DNA of 59,662 nt from Bacteroidales bacterium (GCA_016939365.1 JAFGHD010000067.1:1-59662), one strand, 5' to 3'; shown: positions 7,585 to 17,543, counted from the stretch's first letter. Program-made: numbers and translations. Notes: a model not told the origin generated them from the sequence alone.

Positions 7585-9921
7585 ATGATCAGGTATTCAC
7601 TATCAGTCCTGTTTTTTGTGGTTATCCATGCCCAGGCTCAGGATATCTACACTCCTGAATGGGTAGCCAGGGCTGCCTTTTTTGACAAAACCCCGCCTTT
7701 GAGGGACATGCCTGTGGTTCTTCCCGGACAACTGGAAACGGGCTGGAAAGACGGCATTATACTGAATGAATCGCTGGGATACAAACCCGGCGATACCAGT
7801 CTGGAAACAGATGCCGCAACACTCCAGGAATACTTCGGCAAGGATGAAGTGAAGGGTCCCATCGTGAATGTGGGCGGCACCGGCAATGTGAATGGCGTTT
7901 TCCCCCCGGATACCGATGGGGATGTAGGCCCGGATCATTATTTCCAGATGATCAATCTTTCGTTTGCCATTTACGACAAGCAGGGAACGAAACTTTACGG
8001 TCCAGTGGCCAACAGCACGCTTTGGAGCGGGTTTCCGGGCCCATGGTCGGGAACCAACGATGGTGATCCCATCATACTCTATGATGAGCTGGCAGACCGT
8101 TGGGTCGCCAGCCAGTTTGCCATTTATACATCCAACAGCAAATATTACGAACTGGTGGCTGTTTCTGAGACCGGCGATCCACTCGGTGCCTGGTACCGTT
8201 ATGCATTTGAGTTCAACCTCTTTCCCGACTATCCCAAGCTGGCTGTCTGGCCGGATGGGTACTATGCCACGTTTCACATGTTCTCCGGAAGCTATGCCGG
8301 TATGGGAGTGGCTGTCTTTGAAAGGGATAAGATGCTGACCGGCGATCCCGATGCACAGATGATCTATTTCGGACAGTACTCCAGCAAGTTCGGATTTCTG
8401 CCTTCTGATGTGGACGGTGATCCGCCGCCATCAGGAACCCCGAACTTCATCACCGGCATCAACATGTTCGGCAATCATAACATGGAGGTGTGGGAATTGC
8501 AGGCCGACTGGGTCAATCCGGGCAGTTCCACCTTCACCCTGGCGCAAACGCTGACACCTGCCGGTTTCAATCCGAATGTGAACGGTATCACCCAGCCGGG
8601 TACGGGAACCCAGCTGGATGCATTATCACAGGTGCTGATGTTCCGGTTGCCTTACCGGAATTTTGGAACCCATGAAGCCATGGTGGCCAACCATACCATC
8701 TGGACAGGGGGGCGTGCCGCGATACGGTGGTACGAGCTGAGGGATGAAGGAGCCGGATGGTATATTTACCAACAGGGAACCTATGCCCCAGATAACGAGA
8801 ACCGTTGGATGGGCTCCATTGCCATGTCGGGTAACGGAAGCATCGCACTGGGATTCTCTGTTTCAGGCAGCACCACCTATCCTTCCCTACGTTACACGGG
8901 ACGGACGCCTGACGCTCCTGCCGGTGAGATGAACATCGACGAGGTGGAGATCATTGCCGGGGCCAGCTCTCAAACCGGCATCGAACGCTGGGGGGATTAT
9001 TCCTGCATGTCAGTCGACCCGGTAAATGACACCACTTTCTGGTTCACATCGGAATACATGAAAAGCAGTGGATGGGGCACCCGGATATGCGCATTTGACT
9101 TCGGTGAAATACTGGCACCCACAGCGTGGGCCGGTGCAGATACGACGATTTGTGAAGATGAGCTGTTCAGCACAGCGGGAGAGGCCTTATACTATGCTTC
9201 AGTTCTCTGGGAGACATCCGGTGACGGCATTTTTCAGAACGCCAGCACCATGAATGCCAAATACCTTCGGGGTCAGCAGGACATCCTCAGCGGATCGGTC
9301 ACCCTGACACTTACCGCATACGGATACAACAGCGGGCAAATGGCCAGCGACGATATGGTGCTGAGTATCCGGAGAGCGCCATCAGTCTTTGCCGGCAATG
9401 ACACCACGATCCATTACAACCAGTCACTTCAGCTCAACGGAGAGGCCATGTTCTATTCATCCCTGATCTGGACATCGGCAGGGGACGGTTTCTTTTCTGA
9501 TCCCACAACGCTCAATCCGGTATATACTCCGGGACCCGGTGACATTGCAGCCGGTGAAGTGATGCTTACCCTGAAGGCGTTTCCAGAAGCGCCATGTGAA
9601 GATGCGGATAGCGATGTCATGAAACTGCTGCTGGATCCCACCACAGGCGCAGGGGAACAGTTTACATCTGAAAGGGGATTGTCCGTCATTCCCAACCCGA
9701 CCGATGGCCGGATCGACGTGGTACTGGCAGATTCCTATGACCCGGAAGGGCTTGTTGTGGTACGCGATATGCTGGGTGCTGAAGTGGCACGACTGGAAAT
9801 GGCCCATACAGGTGGCAGGCTTTCCGCTCATATTAACCTTGCCGGCAATCCCGGAGGTGTTTATTTGCTTGAGATACTCAACGGCGATCAACGACTGATC
9901 AGAAAGGTGATTCTGAAATAA
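7585..9921 (+). CDS. Large secreted protein with T9SS C-terminal sorting domain
   Basis: A 778-aa secreted protein with a signal peptide ending near HAQAQ. The N-terminal 500 residues have a repeated aromatic and Asp-rich pattern (GPDHYFQMINLSF, DYPKLAVWPDGYY, WGDYSCMSVDP) that suggests a propeller or lectin-like fold, but I do not recognise a named family. Residues of about 515-690 hold two related modules starting AGADTTI and AGNDTTI, each with a W-x-T-(S/A)-GDG(I/F)F motif, resembling PKD/Ig-type repeats. The last 80 residues (VIPNPTDGRIDV ... GGVYLLEI ... KVILK) form a type A T9SS sorting domain. Expected location is the cell surface or medium. It stands alone, about 220 bp after the peptidase gene. 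Confidence 0.85.
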   Translation: MIRYSLSVLFFVVIHAQAQDIYTPEWVARAAFFDKTPPLRDMPVVLPGQLETGWKDGIILNESLGYKPGDTSLETDAATLQEYFGKDEVKGPIVNVGGTGNVNGVFPPDTDGDVGPDHYFQMINLSFAIYDKQGTKLYGPVANSTLWSGFPGPWSGTNDGDPIILYDELADRWVASQFAIYTSNSKYYELVAVSETGDPLGAWYRYAFEFNLFPDYPKLAVWPDGYYATFHMFSGSYAGMGVAVFERDKMLTGDPDAQMIYFGQYSSKFGFLPSDVDGDPPPSGTPNFITGINMFGNHNMEVWELQADWVNPGSSTFTLAQTLTPAGFNPNVNGITQPGTGTQLDALSQVLMFRLPYRNFGTHEAMVANHTIWTGGRAAIRWYELRDEGAGWYIYQQGTYAPDNENRWMGSIAMSGNGSIALGFSVSGSTTYPSLRYTGRTPDAPAGEMNIDEVEIIAGASSQTGIERWGDYSCMSVDPVNDTTFWFTSEYMKSSGWGTRICAFDFGEILAPTAWAGADTTICEDELFSTAGEALYYASVLWETSGDGIFQNASTMNAKYLRGQQDILSGSVTLTLTAYGYNSGQMASDDMVLSIRRAPSVFAGNDTTIHYNQSLQLNGEAMFYSSLIWTSAGDGFFSDPTTLNPVYTPGPGDIAAGEVMLTLKAFPEAPCEDADSDVMKLLLDPTTGAGEQFTSERGLSVIPNPTDGRIDVVLADSYDPEGLVVVRDMLGAEVARLEMAHTGGRLSAHINLAGNPGGVYLLEILNGDQRLIRKVILK

Positions 9922-10001
9922 CCGGAGAAGTTCGGAAAAAATTGATCAAAACGGGCATTTTTCGCGGTAAAAAAGGCGTCCGTTATTACGCTCAGGCCTG
10001 A

Positions 10002-10859
10002 TCAGCCATTGGCGATCAGAAGGATGGCAAGAAGGGCAAGAAGTATCCCGACCCAGTTGACCGGCCTGAGTTTTTCCCTGAAAACGAAAAATCCGGTGAG
10101 TGCGGATAGTCCTACCACGCTGACGTGAATGACCGGTACCACGGTAGAGACATCGAATAAATCGAGGGCTTTCAGGAAGCAAAGCGTGGAGTACCAGTTG
10201 ATCAGGCCCAGGAAGGTGCCGCCTGCCCATTCGGCAACGGAGGGCCATTTCCGGTTCCTGATCATGTCGGCTGCGAAAACAGCTCCCCCTGTGACCAGTG
10301 AAAAAAGGAAAGAAGTCGAAAGGAACAATACAAATTCCCCCTGTATATAATAATATTGCGCGAATTTCATCAGTGAATCGTTGAATCCCATCATGATGAA
10401 GAGCAGGAGGGGAAAGATGAGCCGGTCACGTGCGGTAACCAACGGATCCTTTCCGCGGTGAAAGGTGAGGTAAAAAGCGAGCAGGGCTGAGACGATACCC
10501 AGTATCTTGAATGCTCCCGCCGTGTCATGGAAGATCAGAAGGCCGATCATGACGGGGATGACCACTGACATCCGGCTGGCGATGGCAGTCATCACCACAC
10601 CCGATTTCCGGGCCGTGAGGCCGAACATGAAAAATCCTCCCACAAGCCCTATGCCGAACAGGATGGAAACCGGAAACCATGGTCGGGCAGGCAGATCGGC
10701 AAACGAGAAAGTTCCTGTCTCATTGATATAGCCGAATCCGCTGGCGACAATATAATTCACTGTGATGGCAGGGACAATACGGATACTGAAACGCTCAAAG
10801 AGCCGGAATGTCACGATGATGGCCGTAGATGCCAAAACGGCGAGCAGGATATAGACCAT
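10002..10859 (-). CDS. EamA/DMT-superfamily permease
   Basis: A 285-aa membrane protein with about ten hydrophobic segments in two halves, typical of the drug/metabolite transporter (EamA) superfamily. The C-terminal half shows the family pattern VSVVGLSALTGFFVFREKL followed by NWVGILLALLAILLI. The gene follows the molybdenum hydroxylase subunit by 2 bp on the same strand and is the last gene of that operon. A role in moving purines or related metabolites is a guess from position only. Confidence 0.85.
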   Translation of the reverse strand: MVYILLAVLASTAIIVTFRLFERFSIRIVPAITVNYIVASGFGYINETGTFSFADLPARPWFPVSILFGIGLVGGFFMFGLTARKSGVVMTAIASRMSVVIPVMIGLLIFHDTAGAFKILGIVSALLAFYLTFHRGKDPLVTARDRLIFPLLLFIMMGFNDSLMKFAQYYYIQGEFVLFLSTSFLFSLVTGGAVFAADMIRNRKWPSVAEWAGGTFLGLINWYSTLCFLKALDLFDVSTVVPVIHVSVVGLSALTGFFVFREKLRPVNWVGILLALLAILLIANG

Positions 10860-10861
10860 GG

Positions 10862-13165
10862 TCAGCGACGGTTTTTCTGTTTGATGTCTTCTATGGCCAG
10901 CAACACCGCTTCATGGGTAGCCGGGATGTTCAGCTCCGGTTCAAACCGGTGGTTCCCTGTTGCGGAAACGGCATCCTTTACTGCCAGCCAGACCGACAAG
11001 GCGAGCATGAAAGGTGGCTCTCCGACCGCCTTGCTCTGACGGATGGTGTTCGGATTCGGGGCATCCTTCAGCAGTTCCACCCTGAATTCCCCGGGCATGT
11101 CACCTATTGTGGGAATTTTATAGGTGTCAGGGGAACAATTCAGCAGTCTGCCCTGCCGGTCATATTTCAGTTCTTCCATGATGACCCATCCGAGCCCCTG
11201 GATAAAACCGCCTCTTATTTGTCCCAGATCAAGGCTTACATTGATGGATTTGCCCGCATCATGAAGGATATCGGTGCGCAACAGACGTACCGCTCCTGTC
11301 AGTATATCCACTTCCACTTCAGAGACTGCCATTCCCAGGGCGAAATAGTGAAATGGTTTGCCTTTGCCTTTTATCTTGTCGAAATGGATGTCCGGAGTCC
11401 TGTAGAATCCCGTGGCGCTCAGGCTGATCTGCTCCCGGCAGGCGAGGGGGATCAACTGATGGAATGGGATCGAGCGCCGGGTATCCTTACTGTCGGATAC
11501 CTGACCGTTTCTAAAAACGATATGTTTTGCCTCCGAGGGTTTCTGGTGTGAAGCGCTGAATAGGGTTGCTGCATAAACGGAGAGCCGTTGCTTCAGCTTG
11601 TCTATGGCATTTTTCACCGCCATACCGTTCAGATCGGTTCCCGAGGATGCTGCCGTGGCGGATGTATTGGGGACAAATGCAGTACTGGTGGGGCCGATTC
11701 GGATGTGTTCCGGGTCAATACCCAACTCGACCGAAGCGATGCGGATGATCTTGGTATGCAATCCTTGACCCATTTCCGTACCTCCGTGGCTGATGAAGAC
11801 CGTTCCATCCCGGTAAATGTTCACCAGTGCGCCGGCCTGGTTGAGGAAAGATGTGGTAAATGATATCCCGAACTTTACAGGTGTAAGGGCCATTCCTCTT
11901 TTGCAGAATTCATGATCCCGGTTGAAACGGTTGATGTCCCTGCGTCGCATCCGGTAGCTCGCTGTCCTGGTAAGGCGGTTAAAGATGGTCTCCAGCCTGT
12001 TCAGCTCAAAGGCCTGATCGTAATGGGTCAGGTGGCGGGGAGGTTTATTGTAGAAATTGATTTTCCGGATTTCAATGGGGTCTTTTCCGAGGTAACGGGC
12101 GATCCTGTCGATGATGTTTTCGATGACAGCCATTCCCTGTGGTGCGCCGAAGCCCCTGAATGCGGTGTTCGGGGGTTTGTTTGTCATCCATGCGGTTCCC
12201 CTGACCCTGACATGGGGTATATAATAGGCGTTATCGACGTGAAACATGGCCCTTTCAAGGATTGCCATGGATAGGTCTGTTGCGGCCCCTGCATCGCTGT
12301 TAAGTTCGACATCAAGGGCCTGCAACTCGCCTGAAACGTTAAATCCTACACTGTACCTTGTGAGGAATCGTTGTCTTTTACCGGTTATGGTCTGGTCTTC
12401 TTCACGGGTCAGCTGTAGAATGACCGGCTGCCTGACTGCCCAGGCCAATAGTGCCGCCCATGCTGCCGTGTGGTTGGCCTGGGTTTCCTTACCTCCGAAG
12501 GCGCCCCCCATCCTCCTTACTTCCACCACTAACTCGTTGCGGGACAATCCCAGCACTTCGGCAACAATGCCCTGTGTCTCTGATGGATGTTGTGTGGAGC
12601 TGTAAATTTTCATCCCGGTGCCTTCACCCGGCACGGCCAGGGCAGATTGCGTCTCGAGGTACCAATGCTCCTGGCCGCCAGTGGATAAACTTCCTTCAAG
12701 CATGTGATCCGACTGCTTCAGCACTCTGTCGGGATCGCCCTTCAGGATCATCCGCGGCATCTGGATCGGGAAGTCCTTTTCGATCGAGATTTCGACATCG
12801 GGAATGAAATCCAGGGGTTCATAGTCAATCCGGATCGATGCGGCTGCTTTTCTGGCCGTATCCTTATCCCTGGCCGCCACAAGGCATACGGCCTGCCCGA
12901 TAAACATGACCTCCTCCTGTGCCAGGCAGGGTTCGTCATGGATCACAGGCCCCAATTGATTGGTGCCGGGTATGTCCTTCCATGTCAGGACAGCGGATAC
13001 ACCTTGCATCCCTTGAGCAGCAGAGATGTCCACTTTTCGGATCCTTGCGTGGGGCCAGGGACTGTACACTATATGACCGTACTGGACCGGCATATGGACA
13101 GCCATATCGCCTACAAAAACCGCTTCACCCGTCACATGCAGGATGGCGCTCTCATGTTTCAACAT
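10862..13165 (-). CDS. xdhB: Xanthine dehydrogenase-family molybdopterin-binding subunit
   Basis: A 767-aa large subunit of the xanthine oxidase family, which binds molybdopterin and hydroxylates purines or other heterocycles. Motifs in order: the ETQSALAVPGEG substrate-channel region, RRMGGAFGGKE, TAFRGFGAPQG, GGTEMGQGLHTKI, and near the C-terminus AVGEPPFMLALSV, whose Glu matches the catalytic glutamate of the family. The ATG at 13165 overlaps the end of the FeS/FAD subunit by 14 bp. Subunit naming varies: xdhB is used for this chain in some species and for the FAD chain in others. The real substrate (xanthine or another heterocycle) cannot be fixed from sequence. Confidence 0.92.
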   Translation of the reverse strand: MLKHESAILHVTGEAVFVGDMAVHMPVQYGHIVYSPWPHARIRKVDISAAQGMQGVSAVLTWKDIPGTNQLGPVIHDEPCLAQEEVMFIGQAVCLVAARDKDTARKAAASIRIDYEPLDFIPDVEISIEKDFPIQMPRMILKGDPDRVLKQSDHMLEGSLSTGGQEHWYLETQSALAVPGEGTGMKIYSSTQHPSETQGIVAEVLGLSRNELVVEVRRMGGAFGGKETQANHTAAWAALLAWAVRQPVILQLTREEDQTITGKRQRFLTRYSVGFNVSGELQALDVELNSDAGAATDLSMAILERAMFHVDNAYYIPHVRVRGTAWMTNKPPNTAFRGFGAPQGMAVIENIIDRIARYLGKDPIEIRKINFYNKPPRHLTHYDQAFELNRLETIFNRLTRTASYRMRRRDINRFNRDHEFCKRGMALTPVKFGISFTTSFLNQAGALVNIYRDGTVFISHGGTEMGQGLHTKIIRIASVELGIDPEHIRIGPTSTAFVPNTSATAASSGTDLNGMAVKNAIDKLKQRLSVYAATLFSASHQKPSEAKHIVFRNGQVSDSKDTRRSIPFHQLIPLACREQISLSATGFYRTPDIHFDKIKGKGKPFHYFALGMAVSEVEVDILTGAVRLLRTDILHDAGKSINVSLDLGQIRGGFIQGLGWVIMEELKYDRQGRLLNCSPDTYKIPTIGDMPGEFRVELLKDAPNPNTIRQSKAVGEPPFMLALSVWLAVKDAVSATGNHRFEPELNIPATHEAVLLAIEDIKQKNRR

Positions 13166-14618
13166 GACCGGTAACCGTTTCGTGGTGAAACTTCATCAGC
13201 AGGTTGGCGGCGGCCAGTTTCCGGAATTCAGCACCTGACCGGGCGTCACTGATGGGATGGAATTCGTGCCGGATGATTGTCATGGCATGAAGTATATGTT
13301 CCCTTGTCCAGGGTTTCCCTTTCAGGAATTTTTCTGTATCGAAGGCCCGGCGGGGCATTTCGGCCATCCCTCCGAAAGTCAGGATGACCCAGGTGACCGT
13401 ACCCTTATCGAGCCTTAAGCGGAATGCTCCACTGACGGTGGCGATGTCCACGTCCTTTCTTTTGGAGACTTTGTAGAAACGGAAATGATCGTCAGGTTTC
13501 GGAAGCGGAAGGGTCACGGAACGGATCAGTTCGTCCTGGCCGAGAGCCGTATTACGATATCCGGTGATGAATTCCTCCGCATCCAGGGTGCGTTCACCTC
13601 CGGCGCCTGACAGAGTTAAGGCTGCCTCGCAGGTGATCAGAAAGGGAAGCATATCCCCGATGGGAGAAGCAGTACCCAAATTGCCCCCCAATGTAGCCAC
13701 CTGCCGGATCTGTCGGGAGGCAAACAGACCCAGCATTGAGTGCAATGCAGGAAAAATCTTTTCAGTTTCCCTTCTGACCTCCTCAAGCAGCAGCCCCGAT
13801 CCGATCCTGAGGTACCCTTCTGCGTGTTCGAAGTGCTTCAATTCGCATATGGCTCCCATATCCAGAATTTCCGGGATCATTTCATGTTTTTTGGATTGTC
13901 TCAGTGCAATATCCGTTGAACCGTTCACCACAACAGCAGCAGGAAACTCCCTTCTCCACTCGAGTGCCTGTTTCAGGCCTGCCGGTCTCAGGTAGCGCTG
14001 TCCATTATTTTCGATCATCAGATCTTCAGGCGTTTCGTTGAATTCCTTCAGGAAGGTGATGATCTTTCCCTGGAACCTGTCGAAACGGTCGGTCTGTTTA
14101 TTGCTGAAGGCTGCTTCTGCGGCCTCCTGGATGGGTTGATATCCGGTGCAACGGCAAAGGTTGCCTGCAAGCGCTTCCTGTATCTCATAACGGGTGGGAA
14201 TGCCCGGTTGCCTGTAAAGAGCGAAAAGGGACATTAGGATACCCGGGGTGCAAAAACCGCATTGACTGCCGTAGTGATCCACCAGTGACTGTTGAAGCGG
14301 ATGCAGGTTCACCCGGTGGTTGTCCGTGTCAGCAATATCTTCCACCGTGATGAGCTGCTTGCCGTGCAGAGCTGGAAGGAACAACAGGCAGGAATTGACC
14401 GCCCTGTAATCGATACTCCCGTTGCTGTATTGTCCCAGAACCACGGTACAGGCGCCGCAGTCTCCTTCTGCACACCCTTCCTTTGTCCCTGTCCGCCCCT
14501 TTACCAACCTCAGGTAATTCAGAACGGTGGTTGACGGCAGAATGCCTTCACGGGCAAAGTCAAGAGTCACCGGCTGGTCACCCAGAACAAAACGGATCAC
14601 GTGGGATTTCTTTTTCAT
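13152..14618 (-). CDS. xdhA: Xanthine dehydrogenase-family 2Fe-2S/FAD subunit
   Basis: A 488-aa small subunit carrying two 2Fe-2S clusters and FAD. The plant-type cluster uses Cys49, Cys54, Cys57 and Cys77 (GCAEGDCGAC, NSCL). The second uses Cys120, Cys123, Cys155 and Cys157 (QCGFC, LCRCTGY). The FAD domain contains VNGSTDIALRQ and LGGNLGTASPIGD. The start is the ATG at 14618, whose ATG overlaps the TGA of xdhC in ATGA. A longer reading frame to 14837 encodes low-complexity sequence antisense in character to xdhC and is rejected. It passes electrons from the molybdenum subunit encoded just downstream. Confidence 0.92.
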   Translation of the reverse strand: MKKKSHVIRFVLGDQPVTLDFAREGILPSTTVLNYLRLVKGRTGTKEGCAEGDCGACTVVLGQYSNGSIDYRAVNSCLLFLPALHGKQLITVEDIADTDNHRVNLHPLQQSLVDHYGSQCGFCTPGILMSLFALYRQPGIPTRYEIQEALAGNLCRCTGYQPIQEAAEAAFSNKQTDRFDRFQGKIITFLKEFNETPEDLMIENNGQRYLRPAGLKQALEWRREFPAAVVVNGSTDIALRQSKKHEMIPEILDMGAICELKHFEHAEGYLRIGSGLLLEEVRRETEKIFPALHSMLGLFASRQIRQVATLGGNLGTASPIGDMLPFLITCEAALTLSGAGGERTLDAEEFITGYRNTALGQDELIRSVTLPLPKPDDHFRFYKVSKRKDVDIATVSGAFRLRLDKGTVTWVILTFGGMAEMPRRAFDTEKFLKGKPWTREHILHAMTIIRHEFHPISDARSGAEFRKLAAANLLMKFHHETVTGHVET

Positions 14619-15385
14619 CTTCCCTTTTTCGTGTTTCTGACGTCTATCAGCTGGGCGAGTATGCTGACTGCAATTTCGTCGGGAGTGTGGGCGGCAAAGG
14701 GTATCCCGATGGGCATATGTATTTCGTTGATTTGTGTTTCGGGTATGTCTGACTCGTCGTTCAGCTTTTGTCTGGCACGTGCCGCTTTTTCGCTGCTGGC
14801 GATCATGCCGAGGTAGGCGTAGGGCTTTCTGATGCATATCATGAGCAGTTCTTCATCGGAAGAGTGATCGGGAGTCATGATGACTATGAAGCTGTTTTCA
14901 CCGAATGCATTCTTCTGTGCCGCGACAGTGTATCCCTCCGGGATCAGGGTCACATGTTCCAGCTCCGGCAGCTCTTTTTTTTCCGCCCTCGGATCAATCA
15001 AAAAGATATGGAATCCCATTCCCCTTGCAAGCCTTGCCAGGGCTTTGCCCACGTGACCTGCACCAAAAATGAAAAGTTTTGCAGGAGGCTCAATGGGGTC
15101 AATGAACACATGCACCTCTCCGCCACAAGCCATTCTGAAGTCTGTATCCAGGTCGAATTTCACCAGCCGGGCGGAGCCTCTCTGAAGGGCCTCCACTGCC
15201 TCCCGGATCACACGTTGCTCAAGCGCACCCCCGCCTACTGTTCCTGATGATCCTCCCTCAGGGGTAACCAGCATTTTAAACCCCGGTTTCGCAGGTGTCG
15301 ATCCCGATGCATGCACGACTGTACATAGTGCAACATGTTTCCCCAGTTTTACGGCTTCTGCCGTTTGGAGAAAAATACCGTTCAT
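14615..15385 (-). CDS. xdhC: XdhC/CoxI-family molybdenum cofactor insertion protein
   Basis: A 256-aa accessory protein of the XdhC/CoxI family, which binds molybdenum cofactor and loads it, after sulfuration, into xanthine dehydrogenase. The N-terminal domain has VVHASGSTPAKPGFKM and GTVGGGALE; the C-terminal Rossmann domain begins LFIFGAGHVGKAL. The ATG at 15385 is preferred to a TTG at 15394, which would overlap the glycosyltransferase stop; with the ATG the gap is 1 bp. It ends in a 4-bp overlap with the FeS/FAD subunit, so the three genes form a tight xdh unit. Confidence 0.9.
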   Translation of the reverse strand: MNGIFLQTAEAVKLGKHVALCTVVHASGSTPAKPGFKMLVTPEGGSSGTVGGGALEQRVIREAVEALQRGSARLVKFDLDTDFRMACGGEVHVFIDPIEPPAKLFIFGAGHVGKALARLARGMGFHIFLIDPRAEKKELPELEHVTLIPEGYTVAAQKNAFGENSFIVIMTPDHSSDEELLMICIRKPYAYLGMIASSEKAARARQKLNDESDIPETQINEIHMPIGIPFAAHTPDEIAVSILAQLIDVRNTKKGR

Positions 15386-15386
15386 T

Positions 15387-16649
15387 TCAGGCAAATTTGC
15401 TGTAAAAATCGAGAAATTTTCCGGCTATGGCTTCCCAGCTGTATTCTTCCCGGGCCAGACGTGCAGCATTCTGGCCGGCCTGCTGTCTTGACAACGGCTC
15501 CTTGATCAGGTGCGACATCACTCCGGCGAACTCATCCGGATCGGATGCATTCACCAGGAAACCGTCTTTTCTGTGAGTAATGACATTGGAGATGCCACCG
15601 AATTTCGAAGCGACCACTGCTTGCCCGCATGCCATGGCCTCCTGCGCAGTCATGCCGAGCGGTTCGAAAAGGGAGGGGAGAACGAAAAAAATGCCCTGTC
15701 GGTAATAGGTTACGAGTTTTTCGTCGGGAACATATCCGATCACATGAACACTGTTTTTAAGATGCCTGGATTCAATGATCCTGTGAATATTATGGAACAC
15801 CTTTTCTTCAATGGCCTTCGGCCTGGGAGAGCCTCCGCCGATGACAAGGTGTACCCCGGCATGTTCTTTCCGGAACAATGCGAAAGCTTCGAGCAGCAGA
15901 TCATGCCCCTTGTTCTCATCAATACGGCTCAGGTTGAATATATAGGGGGAGGGCAGATCACAGGTCTCCTGCTCACCTTCCTTCAGTGGTCTGAACCTGT
16001 GTATGTCCACACCGGGAGGGATGATCCCAATATTGGGTGCATCAAAGGGGTAGAGTTTTTTCATTTTTCCCAGTTGCACTTTCGATGTGAGTGTCTGGCC
16101 GTTCACCGATCTGAAAATCCGCATCTCCTCGTTGATACGGTGCGAAAAGTTATATTTTTCCTCCATCTCAGCAGCATTGCCGCCCATCTGGTCACGTTTC
16201 CAGGCACCCAGTGAGTGTGCTGTAAAGAAGACCGGCTTGCTGAGTGCTGAGGCCACTTCCAGGGATACGATCCCTGCATCGACATAGTGCCCGTGAAACA
16301 GGTCGTAATTGAGCCCGTTTTTGCCGATGAATTCCATCATGTTGAATGCCAGTTCGGGAAGAACGGGATAGATGGATTCCTTGGATATGAATTCCCAGCC
16401 TCCTGCCGGTATCCGGATGACCCTGACACCGGGGTGACCAGGTACCGGATCCACCTGCCTCTTCTCAGGTTCAAACCAACGCGTGTAGATATCCACTTTT
16501 ACACCCTGAAGAGAGAGTGCCTTTGCAAGCTCCAGTACATAAACAACCTGTCCTCCGGTGTCGGTCCTGCCCAGTTGGGGTACCGGGTCGAAATACCCGT
16601 GTGTGCTGAGCATGGCAATATATTGAAAAGTTTTTGCAGAATCAGTCAT
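15387..16649 (-). CDS. GT4 glycosyltransferase, sucrose/mannosylfructose-phosphate synthase-like
   Basis: A 420-aa retaining glycosyltransferase with GT-B fold. The N-terminal STHGYFDPVPQLGRTDTGGQ resembles sucrose-phosphate synthase and mannosylfructose-phosphate synthase, and the C-terminal donor site has the E-x7-E pattern in SLFEPLGMTAQEAMACG. The ATG at 16649 is chosen over a TTG at 16676. It sits between a P-loop kinase (41-bp gap upstream) and xdhC (1-bp gap downstream) on one transcript. That pairing with a kinase suggests a phosphorylated sugar acceptor or product, but no dedicated phosphatase is present. Sucrose-like product formation is inference only. Confidence 0.8.
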   Translation of the reverse strand: MTDSAKTFQYIAMLSTHGYFDPVPQLGRTDTGGQVVYVLELAKALSLQGVKVDIYTRWFEPEKRQVDPVPGHPGVRVIRIPAGGWEFISKESIYPVLPELAFNMMEFIGKNGLNYDLFHGHYVDAGIVSLEVASALSKPVFFTAHSLGAWKRDQMGGNAAEMEEKYNFSHRINEEMRIFRSVNGQTLTSKVQLGKMKKLYPFDAPNIGIIPPGVDIHRFRPLKEGEQETCDLPSPYIFNLSRIDENKGHDLLLEAFALFRKEHAGVHLVIGGGSPRPKAIEEKVFHNIHRIIESRHLKNSVHVIGYVPDEKLVTYYRQGIFFVLPSLFEPLGMTAQEAMACGQAVVASKFGGISNVITHRKDGFLVNASDPDEFAGVMSHLIKEPLSRQQAGQNAARLAREEYSWEAIAGKFLDFYSKFA

Positions 16650-16689
16650 GTGGGTTGAAATTGATCCATTTTTCAAATCCAGCCGGTTT

Positions 16690-17343
16690 TCAGGTCAACT
16701 TTCCCGTTTGCCGGGTAACTTGTATCACCTCCCAGTTCATAGTAATGATATAATCGGCCAGGCTCTTATGCTTGCTGATGATTTCATGTTCAATGGACAA
16801 TACCCTTTCAAGAAATTCATCCTGCTGCTCCCGGTTCCTTTGCCTCCTTGCTTCCAGGGTGTCATGAAGGTCACGGTCAATAAACACCCGGATATCTGTG
16901 CTTCTCAGAACAGAGGTATATGTTCCTTCAGCAATGAATACCGTTATTCCGGCAAGGTCAATTGTTTCTGATCCTATGGAGTCATCTCTGAAGCTGACCA
17001 GGGGTTTATTCAGGCTGCTGTGCCCCGCCTTCGCTTCAGACAGGTGGCGGTCAAGCAGGTCCAGCCTGACTTCCTGCATACCTACCCGGTGAATATCCTC
17101 TCTTCGATTCCGTTCGTTGGTATGCGGGGGAAGGATAAAATAATCGTCCTGCTGGAAAATAAATGCCCTGTATCCTTGCAGGTCGAACTCTCCGGCCAGT
17201 GCAGCCGCTATTTCGGATTTTCCTGCACCTGATTCACCTGCGATGGTCATGACTGTTCTTTCGCTTACCGGAAGGATGTGCTCCAGCAGCGATTTGGCTG
17301 CATTCCTGTGGTGGTCGCCGATGATGAGGATATCGTCCTTCAT
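16690..17343 (-). CDS. Uridine kinase/phosphoribulokinase-like P-loop kinase
   Basis: A 217-aa P-loop protein. Walker A is GESGAGKS (residues 36-43), followed by FQQDDYF, which matches the substrate-binding Asp region of uridine kinases, and by RRQRNREQQDEF, which looks like the Arg-rich lid. This places it in the uridine kinase/phosphoribulokinase/pantothenate kinase superfamily. Its position as first gene of the glycosyltransferase-xdh operon is consistent with a sugar or nucleoside kinase. The substrate is unknown. It is divergent from prmC across about 200 bp. Confidence 0.75.
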   Translation of the reverse strand: MKDDILIIGDHHRNAAKSLLEHILPVSERTVMTIAGESGAGKSEIAAALAGEFDLQGYRAFIFQQDDYFILPPHTNERNRREDIHRVGMQEVRLDLLDRHLSEAKAGHSSLNKPLVSFRDDSIGSETIDLAGITVFIAEGTYTSVLRSTDIRVFIDRDLHDTLEARRQRNREQQDEFLERVLSIEHEIISKHKSLADYIITMNWEVIQVTRQTGKLT

Positions 17344-17381
17344 TGTTCGTTTGCCATTGCTTTTGAAATCCGTTTAATGGG

Positions 17382-17389
17382 TATTTTTG
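17382..17389 (+). promoter_or_regulatory. Candidate -7 element upstream of prmC
   Basis: TATTTTTG matches TAnnTTTG; a TTG at 17357-17359 lies about 22 bp upstream as a possible -33. This would give a leader before either prmC start (17463 or 17544). Confidence 0.4.
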
Positions 17390-17543
17390 TCCTGCCACCG
17401 GGATGTTTGCAATTCGTTTTCCTGCCGGGTTCGGTCAGGGAGGAAAAAAACATTCCCGGATCATGACCGGCAGGGCTGAATCACCCGTAATTCCGGATGA
17501 AACATCCGGGTACGAAATCAAAAATACATTTTTTCAGTTCATC

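Noticed and set aside
14619-14837. N-terminal extension of the FeS/FAD subunit to 14837
   Set aside because: The extra 73 residues are Arg/His-rich, lie on top of xdhC and have no family counterpart; the ATGA overlap at 14615-14618 gives the natural start.
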